Source of the DNA: Acetobacter peroxydans
GTDB taxonomy: Bacteria; Pseudomonadota; Alphaproteobacteria; Acetobacterales; Acetobacteraceae
NCBI RefSeq assembly: GCF_006539345.1
Contig: NZ_BJMV01000001.1
Coordinates: 1 to 64,000, forward strand
Direction of reading: 5' to 3'
Length of the DNA: 64,000 bases
This document shows positions 45,482-54,505 of this stretch, piece after piece. Position numbers and translations under genes: made by a program. Numbering within the stretch: position 1 is the first letter of the stretch; each line of letters opens with the position of its first letter. The notes under the pieces are model-generated. The model searched no databases and had not been told where the DNA came from. It worked only from the letters and a program-made list of their open reading frames with translations.

Positions 45482-46642
45482 TTATGGTTCATGATCAGCT
45501 CTGCTGAGTGGATTAGGCACGAGAGCCGCGTAGGCATCGCCATATTCCCGGCACATTGTTTCTATGGAACATGAATGCTCTACGAAGGTGCGGGCCTGCT
45601 TTCCCATGTCACGCGCTGTGGCGGAGGAACGGCTGGCTTCACGCATTGCGGTGATCAGCCCATTTTTGTTCTGGGGAGGAGCCAGCCAGCCAGTGATGCC
45701 GGGTTGCACGATTTCGGGAACACCCCCGCTGGCAAACGCCACAACCGGACGGCCCATCGCCATAGCTTCAAGAATGGTCAGGCCGAGTGGCTCGTCGCGC
45801 GACGCGCTAACACTCGTATGCACCAATGTCGCGGCGATTCTGGGGTCAGCTTGATAGCCAAGGAAGCATACCCGGTCTGTCAGACCCAGTTCGCGCGTCA
45901 ATTGCTCCAGCCCCGCGCGCTGGCTGCCATCGCCTGTAACGACAAGGTGGCAGTGTGGTAAGTGCGCCATAGCCTGAATGACTAGATCAACCTGTTTCCA
46001 GGCTTCAAGCCGACAAGTGATGCCGAAGGTAAAAGGGCCATCTGACGGAAAAGGTACGGGAGAAAAATAATGCGTGTCCACGCCGTTGCGTGCGACGCGC
46101 AGGCGCGGAATCATGACGGGATCATGCGCAGCCACAAAGCGGCGCACATAATCGCTTACGCACACAACCATGTCGGTGCTGCGTAGCGCCCAGCGGCGGA
46201 ACAGGGCGCAGCTTGGATCGGTGTAATGATGAAGTCCGTGTTCCGTTCGCAGAACCGGTACGCCGCATAGCTTGGCGGCTCTCACTCCTGGAATATGCGA
46301 AGCATAAGTGTGCACATGCACGAGGTCAGCTTGCTCGGCTTTGATGGCGTTGGCGATCCAACGTACATCAAAAGGACCGAAGGAACGCCACAGATAGGCC
46401 AGTGGGTTTAGTGCAGAAGGCCCGTGGTCATATATCCGTAGTCCGGCATCCCGGAACTTCGCGCGCAACTGTGGGTTGGGGGTAAACAGGGCGATGGCAT
46501 GGGTCGTCCGGGTTTGCTCCGGCCGCGTTGCAAGGTCGATCAGCAGTCGTTCGGCGCCGCCGATATCGCCTGCTACCACGACGTGCAGCACGCGCACGGG
46601 ACGTGTGGACGATGCCACGGACGCGGGCTGGCGGCGGCTCAT
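45482..46642 (-). CDS. glycosyltransferase family 4 protein
   Basis: A 386-residue GT-B enzyme. The N-terminal half has VAGDIGGAERLLIDLA and DLVHVHTYASHIPGVRAAKL. The C-terminal donor domain has ARNGVDTHYFSP, FGITCRLEAWKQVDLVIQAM, then SASRDEPLGLTILEAMAMGRPVVAFASGGVPEIV. That is the E-x7-E nucleotide-sugar motif of GT4. It probably adds a hexose to a cell-surface polysaccharide or lipid carrier. Composition is close to the genome average, unlike the next gene. Confidence 0.9.
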   Translation of the reverse strand: MSRRQPASVASSTRPVRVLHVVVAGDIGGAERLLIDLATRPEQTRTTHAIALFTPNPQLRAKFRDAGLRIYDHGPSALNPLAYLWRSFGPFDVRWIANAIKAEQADLVHVHTYASHIPGVRAAKLCGVPVLRTEHGLHHYTDPSCALFRRWALRSTDMVVCVSDYVRRFVAAHDPVMIPRLRVARNGVDTHYFSPVPFPSDGPFTFGITCRLEAWKQVDLVIQAMAHLPHCHLVVTGDGSQRAGLEQLTRELGLTDRVCFLGYQADPRIAATLVHTSVSASRDEPLGLTILEAMAMGRPVVAFASGGVPEIVQPGITGWLAPPQNKNGLITAMREASRSSATARDMGKQARTFVEHSCSIETMCREYGDAYAALVPNPLSRADHEP

Positions 46643-47060
46643 GGGCGGGATCTAGCAAAGCCCGACCCGGCGGAACTTCTGGCCATGAAATGAAATGGGT
46701 AGAATGGCATCATTTCTGAGGTGTCGCTGCGCGACGCGTCATTGACGAATAGCGTTCGGGTCGGTTCTGGTCAGGCAGCATGATGGGAGGCCTTATATTT
46801 TATTGTCAGGCAGGAAGGCAACATGAACGTGGGCACCCTATGACGGCTTGCGGAAAGCTTCAATGATCGGGGCTAATCTTGCCCCGGTAAACCGCACGCT
46901 CTCATTTTGGCAGGAGGTGAAAACGAGGCAGGCTCATGCAGGGGATGGGATGTCTTGTTGGCATCATCATCGAAAGAAACGATCGCCTGTTCCGCATAAA
47001 AATGATAGCAAGCCGTTCAGTGAATTTTTACGTCCTTGTCTAGTCGGAAACTATCTTTCA
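46643..47060. other. divergent intergenic region in the glycosyltransferase island
   Basis: A 418-bp gap between divergent GT4 and GT2 genes. The GT2 frame is open back to 46848, but the encoded residues (many His, Arg, Lys) do not belong to the family. A six-codon frame with a good ribosome site (AGGAAGG before ATG at about 46822) is too short to judge. Promoters for both genes must lie here. Confidence 0.35.
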
Positions 47061-48041
47061 ATGTCCGAGCAGCTTCGCCCCGCACCCCGGCTTGCCATTG
47101 TGGTGCCCTGTTACAATGAGGAAGAGGTTTTCCCCTATTGTCTGCTTGAACTCAAGAAGCTGCTCGGCGGTATGGTGGAAGATGGCCTTATACGGCCAGA
47201 TAGTTTCCTTCTTTTTGTTAATGATGGCAGCCGGGATACAACCTGGGAACAGATTACAGAAGCGGTATTGGGCAATACCTGCGTGCAGGGGCTCAAGCTG
47301 TCCCGTAATGAAGGCCACCAGTCGGCGTTGATAGCCGGTCTGACAGCGGTGGACGGATCGGTGGAGGCTGTTGTCAGTATTGATGCAGACCTTCAGGATG
47401 ACATCAATGCGGTCCGTCACATGGTTGAGGCATATCGGGCAGGGTACGATGTGGTGTATGGCGTGCGCGAAAACCGCCAGACAGACACATGGTTCAAACG
47501 GACTTCCGCCGAATGGTTTTACCGCGTGATGACCAGCATGGGAATTAGGCAGGTCAGCAACCATGCCGATTTTCGCCTGCTGAGTCGCCGGGCGCTGGAT
47601 GCACTGCTCCGTTATTCTGAAAGCAATGCCTATATTCGCGGTCTTGTGCCTATGGTCGGCTTTGCTTCGACGGAAGTGCGATACGCGCGGGCGGTCCGTC
47701 TGGCGGGTGAATCGAAATACCCGCTGCGTAAAATGGTAGCATTGGCGATGGACGGCATTACGTCCATGACCATTGTGCCTCTCAGGCTTATTGCTGCTAT
47801 GGGCTTTTGCATTTGCGTGCTGGCGCTTATTATAGCCTTTTATGTCGTGGTGATGAAATTGACCGGCAACGCGGTGCTAGGCTGGCCTTCCATTGTGCTG
47901 TCTATTTTCTTCATGGGGGGCGTGCAGATGCTCTCTTTGGGGATTATTGGCGAATATATCGGCAAGATTTATCTGGAAACTAAAAAAAGACCCCGCTTTC
48001 ATGTCGAGAGCCTGATTCAGAACGACATGTCAGAAAAGTGA
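47061..48041 (+). CDS. glycosyltransferase family 2, polyprenyl-phosphate sugar transferase type
   Basis: A 326-residue GT2 enzyme of the DPM1/GtrB/ArnC type. It opens with LAIVVPCYNEEEVF, has FVNDGSRDTTWE, LKLSRNEGHQSALIAGL and the metal-binding DADLQDD, then the GESKYPLRKMVALAMDGITS segment. Two C-terminal membrane helices follow (VLALIIAFYVVVMKL; IVLSIFFMGGVQMLSLGIIGEYIGKIYLE). It probably loads undecaprenyl phosphate with a sugar that a GT-C enzyme in this island could then use. Confidence 0.92.
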   Translation: MSEQLRPAPRLAIVVPCYNEEEVFPYCLLELKKLLGGMVEDGLIRPDSFLLFVNDGSRDTTWEQITEAVLGNTCVQGLKLSRNEGHQSALIAGLTAVDGSVEAVVSIDADLQDDINAVRHMVEAYRAGYDVVYGVRENRQTDTWFKRTSAEWFYRVMTSMGIRQVSNHADFRLLSRRALDALLRYSESNAYIRGLVPMVGFASTEVRYARAVRLAGESKYPLRKMVALAMDGITSMTIVPLRLIAAMGFCICVLALIIAFYVVVMKLTGNAVLGWPSIVLSIFFMGGVQMLSLGIIGEYIGKIYLETKKRPRFHVESLIQNDMSEK

Positions 48042-48073
48042 GGTAAATAGGGCGGATAAGACGGCCGCCTGTT

Positions 48074-49516
48074 TTACCTTGGTGGCGGAGAAAAAATGAT
48101 TATTCCACCGGGGCCTTTGAAAAACGGCGTGTAATCTGCGGCGTTGAGCGCGTCGATGAGAGGGTCACGGCCGGTTTCGGAAGAGAGCTCATCCTGACGC
48201 CGGAGAGTGTGGTCGATTTGTACCAGATGGAAGCCCTGTCGCTGTACTATCGCGGCAAAAGGATAGGTTCCCTGATGGGCGAGAATGGCCTGGGTGAGAT
48301 TGAAGAAATCGACTTCTTCGTCTTTCCCGGCCCAATAACACAGGGCGAGCGTTTCGCAGGCGACCGGGCCGGGCGTCGCGCGTATGCGCGTAACGACGTC
48401 CTGCCATTCTGCCGTGCTGGTTTGAAGGTTCCGTATGGAGCGGATTTCCCGCGCTATCTGGGATGGGGCTAATGCCAGCAATGGCCCTACAGACAGACAC
48501 AATGCGGCAAAGGCGATGCGACTGGACCGTGAGAGCACAAGGCCCGCGCCTAAGGATGCGGCCAGCAGGGTTTCAAAATGGGCGTTATAGGTTACCCCAG
48601 CCCCCAGCCGCTGAAAGAGACCGGTGATGAGCGCCACCGTGAGAAACAGCGTGACAAAAAGACGACTGCTGCGCTGTTGCGGTGAAGTCGCTGGACAAGC
48701 CAAAATCAGGTAGGCCGAGATGATCAGGCCGGTCAGTTCAACGAGCTTGCCGAGACCGCGCGCCAGTCCCTGCAGGGAATACGTGCGTGGGTGATGGAGC
48801 ACATCGACAAGAAAAGCTGGTCCGTAAAGGGCGGTAGACAGTAAAAACCCGCCCGCCACAGCCACAGCGCCCGTTGTGCACCAGATAAGGAAGGCTCGCC
48901 TGTCTTTCCATGCCAGCCATAAGGAGATCGATAAGGGCAATGCCAGCAGGTTGTGCTTTACAAAGCCTCCCGCCGCGACCAACAGCGCGGCACAGATCAC
49001 CCGGCGGGCAGAGGGAAGTTCTGCGGGCAGCAGTACGGTCAGTCCTCCCAGCATGATCATATTGGCGAGCCACTGGGGATCATTGATCGCAACATAACCA
49101 TGAAATGAAATGGTTGAGTATAATGCCACCAGTAATCCGCCCGCTATGGCGCCTGTTCTGGTCCCGCCCATGCGAACGATGCAGCAGGCAATCAGGAACG
49201 CGCAGCTCATTTGGGAAAACAGGGCAACACATCGGCCACTCACAATCATGTCGCCGCTGAGATGGCCGATAAAGCCGATGAGCAGAAAGGAAAGAGGAGG
49301 GTAGTTGTTAAAAACCATGCTGCCCGTCTGGGGGTAGAGCGGCAATGTCGGGTCGGCCTTTATTGCTCGCGCAGCAAGATAAGCGTTCCACCCTTCATTG
49401 TAATTGAGAGGGATATGTCGCGTTATTGTCAGTATAGGGCCTACCAGTAAGCAGGTCAGCAGCAGCGCGCCGAAAACAAGAAAAATCAAGGATGGTATTT
49501 TGAACGCGGATTTCAT
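48074..49516 (-). CDS. GT-C type polytopic glycosyltransferase-like protein
   Basis: A 480-residue membrane protein with about ten helices and a soluble C-terminal region. The first external loop has LNYNEGWNAYLAARA, where an acidic residue sits after the first helix as in GT39/GT83 catalytic sites, then FNNYPPLSFLLIG. The later part (CETLALCYWAGKDEEVDFFNL) is similar in layout to dolichyl-phosphate-mannose-protein mannosyltransferase-like proteins. Its sugar and acceptor are unknown. Convergent with the GT2 gene, suggesting they act together. The ATG at 49516 gives a short cytosolic start before helix one; the frame continues to 49582. Confidence 0.65.
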   Translation of the reverse strand: MKSAFKIPSLIFLVFGALLLTCLLVGPILTITRHIPLNYNEGWNAYLAARAIKADPTLPLYPQTGSMVFNNYPPLSFLLIGFIGHLSGDMIVSGRCVALFSQMSCAFLIACCIVRMGGTRTGAIAGGLLVALYSTISFHGYVAINDPQWLANMIMLGGLTVLLPAELPSARRVICAALLVAAGGFVKHNLLALPLSISLWLAWKDRRAFLIWCTTGAVAVAGGFLLSTALYGPAFLVDVLHHPRTYSLQGLARGLGKLVELTGLIISAYLILACPATSPQQRSSRLFVTLFLTVALITGLFQRLGAGVTYNAHFETLLAASLGAGLVLSRSSRIAFAALCLSVGPLLALAPSQIAREIRSIRNLQTSTAEWQDVVTRIRATPGPVACETLALCYWAGKDEEVDFFNLTQAILAHQGTYPFAAIVQRQGFHLVQIDHTLRRQDELSSETGRDPLIDALNAADYTPFFKGPGGIIIFSPPPR

Positions 49517-49701
49517 GCGTTGAAGGCCCGCTGAATCACATGGGAGCTTTTTATTTTTTTTGCGATTGAACCGGGGCTGCATACTATTTTTCTGGGCCGC
49601 ATCAGGTATTTTTCAACGATTGCTCTTTACTGCGGCAGCAGTGGCGGAATGATGTAAAGATCAGTCGCCATAGGTAATACTATTATATTTTGGGAGCAAT
49701 A

Positions 49702-49787
49702 TGGTGGAGGGGGTTGGATTCGAACCAACGTAGGCGTACGCCAGCGGATTTACAGTCCGCCCCCTTTAGCCACTCGGGCACCCCTCC
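49702..49787 (-). tRNA. tRNA-Tyr (GTA)
   Basis: An 86-nt class II tRNA on the minus strand, including an encoded 3' CCA. The acceptor stem GGAGGGG pairs with CCCCTCC. The anticodon loop reads CTGTAAA with anticodon GTA. There is a long variable arm and the T-loop GGTTCGAATCC. Its 3' end faces the glycosyltransferase island. Confidence 0.96.
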
Positions 49788-49967
49788 ATCTTGTGGAGAC
49801 TGACCTAAAGCCTGAGCAGGGCCTTGTCAATGCCGTATGACGCATTGTTTTTATTTCATGCGATTCAAAGGGCTTGGCATGGTGTGGCGGGGCCGGGCAC
49901 ACGGTTTTTTGGCCGTGTCGGGGTGGACAGGGGCAGGGCTTCGGGCAAAAGCTGCGACAGGTTGTTG

Positions 49968-50828
49968 ATGGATGATATAACAAGGGATGATGGATCGTTG
50001 AGCAAGCAGCAGACAGTCAGGCGGCATACGCCACGCTCCATCGCGGCGCTGGACGCGCCCATTGTGGTGCTGACCGCCTATACCACCCCTATGGCCCGCC
50101 TGCTGGACCCCCATTGCGATATGCTTCTGGTAGGAGATTCACTGGGTATGGTGGTGTACGGCATGGAGTCCACTCTGGGCGTGTCGGTGGATATGATGGT
50201 GGCCCACGGTCAGGCCGTCGTGCGTGGCAGCGAGAAGGCGTGCGTGGTGGTTGATCTACCCTTCGGCAGCTATCAGGAAAGTCCCCAGCAGGCGTTCCGC
50301 ACGGCCGCGGAGATCATGGCGCGCACGGGGGCTGGATGCGTCAAGCTCGAAGGTGGGCAGGAAATGGCCGAAACCATCCATTTTCTGGTGCAGAGAGGCA
50401 TTCCGGTCATGGGGCATATCGGCCTTAAGCCGCAGGCCGTGCACGCCCACGGGGGCTTTCGTACCGTAGGGCGGGGCGATGAGGCCGATCAGGTTCTGCG
50501 CGATGCTCTGACGGTGGAGCAGGCGGGGGCGTTTTCGGTTGTGATTGAAAGCACGCTGGAGCCGCTTGCACGCGCCATTACGGAAAAACTGTCTATCCCG
50601 ACTATCGGCATCGGTGCATCGCCTGCCTGCGACGGGCAGGTGCTGGTGGTGGATGACATGCTGGGCGTTACCGCCACGCCGCCACGGTTTGTCAAAACCT
50701 TCGCCTCGCTGGGGGCGGATATAGATCAGGCGGCGGCCGCCTACGCACAGGCTGTGCGTACGCGTGCATTCCCCACGGCCCGCGAATGCGTGGGTATGCC
50801 GGCTGATCATACGGCGGACAACGCGTAG
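49968..50828 (+). CDS. panB: 3-methyl-2-oxobutanoate hydroxymethyltransferase
   Basis: First committed step of pantothenate synthesis: adds a hydroxymethyl group from methylene-tetrahydrofolate to alpha-ketoisovalerate. The 286-residue product has [55 protein letters not shown] and [22 protein letters not shown]. The frame is open to 49824, but ATG at 49968 gives the family length. No panC is adjacent. A hairpin follows the stop codon. Confidence 0.96.
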   Translation: MDDITRDDGSLSKQQTVRRHTPRSIAALDAPIVVLTAYTTPMARLLDPHCDMLLVGDSLGMVVYGMESTLGVSVDMMVAHGQAVVRGSEKACVVVDLPFGSYQESPQQAFRTAAEIMARTGAGCVKLEGGQEMAETIHFLVQRGIPVMGHIGLKPQAVHAHGGFRTVGRGDEADQVLRDALTVEQAGAFSVVIESTLEPLARAITEKLSIPTIGIGASPACDGQVLVVDDMLGVTATPPRFVKTFASLGADIDQAAAAYAQAVRTRAFPTARECVGMPADHTADNA

Positions 50829-50850
50829 GGTCTTTATGGACGACGTTGAA

Positions 50851-50874
50851 ACGGCGCGGCACCTGCCGCGCCGT
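50851..50874. terminator. hairpin between panB and the OYE gene
   Basis: A perfect 10-bp stem (ACGGCGCGGC, ACCT loop, complement at 50865-50874) in the 80-bp gap between convergent genes. There are no T-runs on either side, so it may work mainly as a 3'-end barrier. Confidence 0.55.
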
Positions 50875-50908
50875 CATGGTTTTCAGGAACGCGTCAGAGA
50901 GCCGCGCC

Positions 50909-52000
50909 TTACTGATAGCGGCTCAGCCAATAAGCGTAGGAAGGCGGCAGAACCGAGCCAGCGTTTTTGGCGTGCAGAATGCGCGCGGCCTCATGCGGCC
51001 AGTGCGGGTTGGCCAGGAAGGGGCGACCCATCGTGACGACATCTAGAATATCGTTGCGGATCAGGGCGTCCGCCTGACGGGCTTCATTAATATACCACGA
51101 CGTGCTGACGGGCAGCCCTGTCTCCTGCCGGGTACGGTGCGCGTAAGGCGCCATGAAGGCAGGCCCCCACGGAATGGTGGCGTCCGGGGTGGAAAACCCG
51201 ATGCTGACATCAATGAAATCCAGCCCTTCGGCTTTCATCTGTTTTACGAGATCGAGTGAGTTGCTCAGCGTTTCCTCGTCCTGTCCATCAAACTCAATCA
51301 CCCCAAAGCGCGCGCAGAGCAGGCGGTCTTCAGGCCATACGGCGCGGACAGCGCGCAGGGTTTCGAGCAGGAAGCGGCCACGGTTGGCAACGCTGCCACC
51401 GTAGGCATCGGTGCGTTGGTTGGAATGGGCGGACCAGAAGCTCTGCGCCAGATAGCCATGCGCGAAGTGGAGCATCAGTGAGCCAAAGCCAAGGTCGCGC
51501 GCTCTTTCCGTGGCGCGGACAAAGTCTGCCTGCACGCGGGCAATATCATCCAGTGTCATGGCCTGCGGCACCCGATTCAGTTCCGCGCCAAAGGCGATAG
51601 CGGAAGGGGCGATGGGCTGCCAACTGCGCGGATCATCCGCGGCGATATGGTTGTCACCTTCCCACGGCACATTGGCACTGGCCTTGCGCCCGGCATGGGC
51701 AATCTGGATACCCGGTAGAGTTCCGGCTTTGTGCATGGCTGCGACAATGGGGGCAAAGGCTTCTGCCTGCGTGTCGTTCCACAGGCCCAGGCAGTTTGGC
51801 GTTATGCGTCCTTCGGGAGAAACAGCCGTCGCCTCAATGGTCACCAGTCCGGCTCCACCACGGGCGAGGGAGGTATAGTGCGTGCTGTGCCAGTCATTGG
51901 GCACGCCGTCCTGCGCCATGTACTGGCACATAGGGCCAACTGCAATGCGGTTGCGGAGTGTGCTACCCTTGAGGGAAAAGGAGTCGAATAAGTTCGGCAT
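50909..52000 (-). CDS. NADH:flavin oxidoreductase, old yellow enzyme family (YqjM-like)
   Basis: A 363-residue FMN-dependent TIM-barrel ene-reductase of the YqjM/NamA group. It has GPMCQYMAQDG with the redox-tuning Cys near residue 25, IQIAHAGRKAS, the HFAHGYL pair of substrate-binding His, and RTDAYGGSVANRGRFLLE. The C-terminal VTMGRPFLANPHWP binds FMN phosphate. Likely reduces activated C=C bonds of electrophiles such as enals, nitro compounds or quinones. An ArsR-type gene is divergent, with a clear inverted repeat between them, so expression is probably derepressed by electrophilic or redox stress. Confidence 0.93.
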   Translation of the reverse strand: MPNLFDSFSLKGSTLRNRIAVGPMCQYMAQDGVPNDWHSTHYTSLARGGAGLVTIEATAVSPEGRITPNCLGLWNDTQAEAFAPIVAAMHKAGTLPGIQIAHAGRKASANVPWEGDNHIAADDPRSWQPIAPSAIAFGAELNRVPQAMTLDDIARVQADFVRATERARDLGFGSLMLHFAHGYLAQSFWSAHSNQRTDAYGGSVANRGRFLLETLRAVRAVWPEDRLLCARFGVIEFDGQDEETLSNSLDLVKQMKAEGLDFIDVSIGFSTPDATIPWGPAFMAPYAHRTRQETGLPVSTSWYINEARQADALIRNDILDVVTMGRPFLANPHWPHEAARILHAKNAGSVLPPSYAYWLSRYQ

Positions 52001-52033
52001 GGGGGATTTCTCCAGGGTTCGGCCCTATGGGGC

Positions 52034-52061
52034 CAATAGTTCGATAATAATGGAACTATTG
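52034..52061. promoter_or_regulatory. operator-like inverted repeat between OYE and arsR-type genes
   Basis: A perfect 9-10-9 repeat, CAATAGTTC and GAACTATTG (52034-52042 and 52053-52061), sits in the 93-bp gap between the divergent genes, 34 bp from one start and 33 bp from the other. Size and position fit an ArsR-family dimer site that would repress both promoters. The AT-rich centre (GATAATAATG) may also contain a promoter -10 element. Confidence 0.7.
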
Positions 52062-52080
52062 AATCGGGCAAGTGCATAAA

Positions 52081-52093
52081 CGATAGGCTATCG
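52081..52093. repeat. short palindrome directly before the arsR-type start codon
   Basis: CGATAG-G-CTATCG occupies the 13 bases immediately upstream of the ATG, where the ribosome-binding site should be. It may be a second operator half or a translation-limiting hairpin, or chance. Confidence 0.35.
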
Positions 52094-52453
52094 ATGAAAC
52101 AGTATGATCACCCCTGCGTTGCGGAATTGACCGTGACGCAGATTTTGCACGCCCTGTCAGATCCGTTCCGTCTATCCATCGTTCGGAGTCTTGCTGCTTT
52201 GCAGCCCCAGCCCTGTGCGCCGTTGCAGGGGGGGCGGCCCAAATCGTCAGTGTCGCATCATTTTGCGGTGCTGCGCGCCGCCGGGCTGGTGCGCACAGAG
52301 GTTGTGGGCGTAACCCACATGAACAGTCTGCGCGAGCAGGAACTCAATGCCCGCTTTCCCGGCCTTCTGGCCGCCATTCTGGCCGCCTGTGCCACGGAAA
52401 GCAGCGCGACGGAACAGGCCGCCACTCCTTCGGGGGAGCATAGCCTACCGTGA
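52094..52453 (+). CDS. ArsR-family transcriptional regulator
   Basis: A 119-residue winged-helix repressor. Residues about 12-85 match HTH_5/ArsR: TQILHALSDPFRLSIVRSLA, then the recognition helix SSVSHHFAVLRAAGLV and the wing RTEVVGVTHMNSLR. The metal-sensing CxC of classical ArsR is absent. Two Cys lie at residue 8 and in the PQPCAPL loop between helices, and another near residue 99, so thiol-based sensing is possible. It probably controls the divergent ene-reductase and itself through the 52034-52061 repeat. Confidence 0.9.
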   Translation: MKQYDHPCVAELTVTQILHALSDPFRLSIVRSLAALQPQPCAPLQGGRPKSSVSHHFAVLRAAGLVRTEVVGVTHMNSLREQELNARFPGLLAAILAACATESSATEQAATPSGEHSLP

Positions 52454-52469
52454 TGCTCTCCCTTGTGTT

Positions 52470-53453
52470 TCAGGGCACCAGTACGGCGGCACCATCAAAA
52501 CGGCCATGACGCAGGTCATCCAGCGCGATGTTGGCATCTTTCAGAGGGTAGGGCGTGGTGGTGGCGCGGATACCGATCCGGGGTGCGAGCGAGAGAAACT
52601 CCAGCCCGTCCTCACGTGTCAGATTGGCGACGGACACAATCTCGCGTTCTTCCCACAGGATATCGTAGGAAAACGCCGGAATGGTGCTCATATGAATCCC
52701 CGCGCACACGACACGTCCACCCTTGCGGATGGCCTTGAGTGCCGCAGGCACCAGCCCGCCATCAGGGGCGAATATAATGGCGGCATCCAGTGCAACAGGG
52801 GGCAGTTCGTCCGAGCCGCCGGCCCATTGCGCACCCAGCGAACGGGCAAATTCCTGCGATTTCGTATCCCCCGGCCGGGTGAAAGCGTAGAACGGGCGCT
52901 TCTGCCATGTTAGCACCTGCGCGAGAATATGGGCGGCGGCTCCAAAGCCGTACAGGCCGATGGTTTTGGCATCGCCCGTCTTGCCCAACGCACGCCAGCC
53001 AATCAGCCCGGCACAGAGCAGCGGGGCCAGTTCCACATCCGACCCGCTTTCGCCCAGCGGAAAGGCAAATCGGGCATCCGCCACCGCCAGAGTGGCATAG
53101 CCGCCATTGCGGGTGAAGCCGGTAAATTCAGGGGTATCACACAGGTTTTCGTGATGACTGGCGCAGTAGGGACAATGGCCACAGGTATGGCCCAGCCACG
53201 GAATACCCACACGCTGGCCGATGGAAAGCCCTTCCACACCCGGGCCAAGCTGGTCAATCCGCCCCACGATTTCATGCCCCGGAATAATAGGCAGAACTGG
53301 GTGGGCCAGTTCGCCATCAACCACATGCAGGTCTGTGCGGCATACGCCACAGGCCAGTACCTTCACCCGGATTTCACCCGCGCCGGGCGTGGGATCGGGC
53401 AGTTCTTCCCATTGCAGTCGTGTATGGTGAGCGTGCAGGCGCATGGCGAACAT
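52470..53453 (-). CDS. zinc-dependent alcohol dehydrogenase
   Basis: A 327-residue MDR-superfamily dehydrogenase. Catalytic zinc ligands are in [15 protein letters not shown] and [11 protein letters not shown], structural zinc ligands in [17 protein letters not shown]. The nucleotide-binding loop is [10 protein letters not shown]. The family oxidises primary alcohols or reduces aldehydes; NAD or NADP preference cannot be read. ATG at 53453 fits the family start, with a second ATG at 53444. It is convergent with the ArsR gene by 16 bp and lies 20 bp downstream of galE, so may be cotranscribed with galE. Confidence 0.92.
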   Translation of the reverse strand: MFAMRLHAHHTRLQWEELPDPTPGAGEIRVKVLACGVCRTDLHVVDGELAHPVLPIIPGHEIVGRIDQLGPGVEGLSIGQRVGIPWLGHTCGHCPYCASHHENLCDTPEFTGFTRNGGYATLAVADARFAFPLGESGSDVELAPLLCAGLIGWRALGKTGDAKTIGLYGFGAAAHILAQVLTWQKRPFYAFTRPGDTKSQEFARSLGAQWAGGSDELPPVALDAAIIFAPDGGLVPAALKAIRKGGRVVCAGIHMSTIPAFSYDILWEEREIVSVANLTREDGLEFLSLAPRIGIRATTTPYPLKDANIALDDLRHGRFDGAAVLVP

Positions 53454-53473
53454 GGCGGGTCTCCTGATCCAGG

Positions 53474-54463
53474 TTACTGACTGGTGTAGCCGTCCGGGTG
53501 GGCCAGGCGCCACAGGAAGGCGGTTTCCACAATCTGTTCTATCCGCGTGAACTCGGGCGTCCAGCCGGTGGCGGCCATCAGCCGTGCGGGACTGGCGACA
53601 AGGCTTGCCGGGTCACCCTTCCGGCGCGGAGCAGCCTCCCAAGGCACGGGGCGTCCGCTGACACGCCCGACAGCTTCGATAATCTCGCGGTTTGAGTGCC
53701 CGCGGCCAGTGCCTACATTAAACACCACGCTGCGGTCATTCAGAAGCGGCAGAACCGCCAGATGCGCGCGGGCCAGGTCTGTCACATGCACATAATCACG
53801 GATGCAGGTGCCGTCCGGCGTCGGGTAATCGGTGCCAAACAGGCTCAGAGCCGGACGGCGGCCCAGAGCGGCGTCAATGGTCAGCGGGATAAGGTGAGTT
53901 TCGGGCTTGTGGTCTTCTCCCGCACGGCCTGCGGGGTCGGCCCCTGCCGCGTTGAAGTAGCGCAGGCAAGCACTTTTCAGGCCGTGAATCCTGTCCGCCC
54001 AGTACAGCGCGCGCTCAACCATATATTTGCTCTCGCCGTAGGGAGAGCCGGGGTCAACGGGCGTGTCTTCATCAATGGGGGTTTTGCCTGCCGTGCCGAA
54101 CAGGTTGGCGGTGGAAGAAAAGACAAAGCGTTTCACACCATGGCGCACGCACGCGTCAATCAGCGCAAAGCCGTATCCCGCATTGGCCTGCATGTAAAGC
54201 AGGGGGTTCTGCATACTTTCGCCCACGAGCGACAGGGCTGCAAAATGCAGAACCGCGTCCCACGGGCCGGATGACAGTACCCGCTCAAGACAGGCGGCAT
54301 CCGCAAGGTCTCCGTGTACGAATGTCGCAGCCGAGGGAACAGCCTGTCGATGTCCCGTGCGCAGGCTGTCCAGTACGGTTACGTCATGACCCTCGTCCAG
54401 CAGGGCCAGCACGACATGACTGCCGACATAGCCAGCCCCACCGGTAACAAGAAAACGTGCCAT
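53474..54463 (-). CDS. galE: UDP-glucose 4-epimerase
   Basis: Interconverts UDP-glucose and UDP-galactose for surface polysaccharides. The 329-residue SDR enzyme has TGGAGYVGSHVV, FAALSLVGESMQNPL, the SSTANLFG segment and the catalytic YGESKYMVE (Y-x3-K). It also has YFNAAGADPAG and GTGRGHSNREII. It lies between the DUF4175 gene and the alcohol dehydrogenase on the minus strand, about 4 kb from the glycosyltransferase island it could supply. Confidence 0.95.
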   Translation of the reverse strand: MARFLVTGGAGYVGSHVVLALLDEGHDVTVLDSLRTGHRQAVPSAATFVHGDLADAACLERVLSSGPWDAVLHFAALSLVGESMQNPLLYMQANAGYGFALIDACVRHGVKRFVFSSTANLFGTAGKTPIDEDTPVDPGSPYGESKYMVERALYWADRIHGLKSACLRYFNAAGADPAGRAGEDHKPETHLIPLTIDAALGRRPALSLFGTDYPTPDGTCIRDYVHVTDLARAHLAVLPLLNDRSVVFNVGTGRGHSNREIIEAVGRVSGRPVPWEAAPRRKGDPASLVASPARLMAATGWTPEFTRIEQIVETAFLWRLAHPDGYTSQ

Positions 54464-54505
54464 GAACTCTTTTGATACTCCGTGAAGTCGAAGGCCTGCG
54501 CGGCG

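Noticed and set aside
46848-47060. N-terminal extension of the GT2 protein
   Set aside because: The extra residues are unlike the family, whose usual start coincides with the ATG at 47061.
42342-49787. Genomic island integrated at tRNA-Tyr
   Set aside because: The tRNA 3' end faces the island, but I found no direct repeat of it at the far side and no integrase. Composition shift alone is not enough.
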